This document shows, one piece after another, positions 62,859 to 64,000 of a stretch of DNA of 64,000 nucleotides. The translations under genes and the position numbers were made by a program. This stretch comes from JACVRM01 sp963817375 (GTDB lineage: Bacteria > Actinomycetota > Thermoleophilia > Gaiellales > Gaiellaceae). The stretch lies in the NCBI GenBank assembly GCA_963817375.1, contig CAWFOB010000007.1, forward strand, positions 124,001-188,000, given 5' to 3'. Each line of letters opens with the position of its first letter. Position 1 is the stretch's first letter. A model generated the notes under the pieces. It did no database searches and was not told the origin of the DNA. It saw only the letters and a program-made list of their open reading frames with translations.

Positions 62859-64000
62859 TCAGGCGCCGTCGTCGCGCTGGAGGCCGTGCCGCGCCAGCGC
62901 GAGGCGCATCAGCGTCGCGTGCGTGCCCTCCGCGCCGGGGTCGTCGTCCCCGGGGAAGAGCTGGGCGTACGAGCCGTCCGGCTGCATCTCCCAGGCGTTG
63001 CGATGGTCGGCCAGGGTGACCTGGAGGATCTCCCAGAGCCGGGCGCGCAGGCCGCGCATGCGAATAGGGACGGCAGCTTCGACCCGCTCCGAGAGGTTCC
63101 GGTGCATCCAGTCGCCGGACCCGATCAGAAACTCGCCGTCGAGCGGATCCTCGGATCCCGCGGCGAAGTGGAAGATCCGAGAATGTTCGAGGAACCGGCC
63201 GATGATCGAGCGGATGCGCAGGTTGTCGGTGACGCCGGCGACACCGGGCGCGAGGGTGCACAGACCGCGAACGGCGAGGTCGATCGGGACACCTGCCTGC
63301 GAGGCGCGCGACAGGAGCTCGCACATTTCCGGATCCTCGAGCTGGTTCATCTTGCAGACGATCCGCGCGGGCCGGCCCGACTCGTGGTTGGAGATCTCGT
63401 TCTCGACGAGCCGCGCGAACGTCGAGCGCATGGCGATCGGGGCGACCACCAGCGTGGAGAACGACGGCGTCCGCGAACGGCCCGTCAGATAGTGGAAGAG
63501 CGTGACGACGTCCCGCGTGACCGCCGGGTTGGCAGTGAGCAGCCCCACGTCCTCGTAGAGCCTGGCCGTGCGGGTGTGGTAGTTGCCCGTCGCGATGTGC
63601 GCGTAGGACCGCATGCCGCCCGGCTCCTGGCGGACCACGAGCGCGGTCTTGCTGTGCGTCTTCAGCCCCTTGACGCCGAAGACGACGTGGGCGCCAACCG
63701 TCTCCAGCTCGCGCGACCAGTGCAGGTTCCGGGCTTCGTCGAAGCGTGCGCTCAGCTCGATCACGCACGCCACCTGCTTCCCCGCCTCGGCGGCGCGGAT
63801 CAGCGATTGCACGAACGGCGTGTCGTCGCCGACCCGGTAGACGGTCATCTTGATCGACACCGTCAGCGGGTCGTCGGCCGCCTCCCGGATGAACCGCTCG
63901 ACGCTCGCGTCGAAGCTGTCGTACGGGTGATGGAGGAGGACGTCCGCCGCCCGGATCGCGGCGAAGATGTCGCCGTCGGCCGTCTCCAGCCCGGTCGGCG
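62859..64000 (-). CDS. ppk1: Polyphosphate kinase 1, C-terminal part
   Basis: About 380 C-terminal residues; the gene runs off the right edge. LLHHPYDSFDASVERFI, VSIKMTVYRVGDDTPFVQSLIRAAEAGKQVACVIELSARFDEARNL, GLKTHSKTALVV with the phospho-acceptor His, and SYAHIATGNYHTRTARLYEDVGLLTANP are canonical PPK1 motifs of the two phospholipase-D-like domains. The enzyme transfers the gamma phosphate of ATP to polyphosphate. The ending DDPGAEGTHATLMRLALARHGLQRDDGA is a short tail after the conserved GSGDWMHRNLSERVE block. Confidence 0.95.
   Translation of the reverse strand, partial: PTGLETADGDIFAAIRAADVLLHHPYDSFDASVERFIREAADDPLTVSIKMTVYRVGDDTPFVQSLIRAAEAGKQVACVIELSARFDEARNLHWSRELETVGAHVVFGVKGLKTHSKTALVVRQEPGGMRSYAHIATGNYHTRTARLYEDVGLLTANPAVTRDVVTLFHYLTGRSRTPSFSTLVVAPIAMRSTFARLVENEISNHESGRPARIVCKMNQLEDPEMCELLSRASQAGVPIDLAVRGLCTLAPGVAGVTDNLRIRSIIGRFLEHSRIFHFAAGSEDPLDGEFLIGSGDWMHRNLSERVEAAVPIRMRGLRARLWEILQVTLADHRNAWEMQPDGSYAQLFPGDDDPGAEGTHATLMRLALARHGLQRDDGA

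Noticed and set aside
1..64000. tRNA, rRNA, prophage, transposase or toxin-antitoxin genes
   Set aside because: None was recognised on either strand; the only mobile features seen are the DnaB intein and the dispersed repeat.

Overview
The window is a 64 kb piece of a very GC-rich bacterial chromosome, about 70% G+C by eye with strong G/C preference at third codon positions. Gene style points to Actinobacteria: many GTG and TTG starts, dense 4-nt start/stop overlaps, and TANNNT boxes 6-8 nt before start codons, the signature of leaderless transcripts. The mix of genes (phosphoketolase, short acetate kinase, ferredoxin-linked 2-oxoacid oxidoreductase, SPW and GAP membrane proteins) would fit a deep-branching lineage such as Thermoleophilia/Gaiellales, but that placement is inference. 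Six putative single-base indels in otherwise intact genes suggest a metagenome-derived or lightly polished assembly.

Layout. 1-5140: 3' end of kbl, then a 2-oxoacid:ferredoxin oxidoreductase operon (gamma, alpha, beta) with a GltD-like flavoprotein/ferredoxin fusion. 5199-12403: GCS2-type ligase and OsmC protein, a CtpE-like P-type ATPase, a GIN-domain/membrane protein pair, fhs. 12400-16008: malic enzyme with ACT domain, a dispersed palindromic repeat, tyrosine phenol-lyase, a small membrane protein. 16053-21676: two ABC systems. 21754-26572: compact acetate kinase, carbamate kinase and phosphoketolase, together an acetyl-phosphate/carbamoyl-phosphate to ATP module. 26569-30996: PNPOx-like protein, Clp-N/HTH protein with a twin-palindrome operator, purE, purD, purA. 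31039-35818: dnaB with a DOD-type intein, the second repeat copy, rplI, rpsR, ssb, rpsF. 36268-36614: DnaA-box-containing noncoding region. 36615-38988: amidase and a GT-C-like membrane protein behind a tiny leader ORF. 38951-44821: trpD-trpCF-trpB-trpA facing away, over 20 bp, from kynurenine formamidase and kynureninase genes. 44909-45940: secreted lipase with a Gly-His run and a CRP-like site.

45946-58256 is the most unusual part: two divergent, fully overlapping operons sharing an 86-bp spacer. One encodes a receiver-cyclase fusion, a cyclic-nucleotide-binding protein, a translocase-like membrane protein with HEAT-like repeats and a 37-aa protein. The other encodes an HPt protein, a very large hybrid histidine kinase, an MFS transporter fused to a cyclic-nucleotide-binding domain, and an ATP-grasp ligase. 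Every element for a phosphorelay that switches second-messenger synthesis, and effectors that could bind the messenger, is present in one locus.

58328-64000: SPW and GAP membrane proteins, cupin, DUF2252 protein, small hypothetical genes, and the C-terminal part of polyphosphate kinase, which runs off the right edge.
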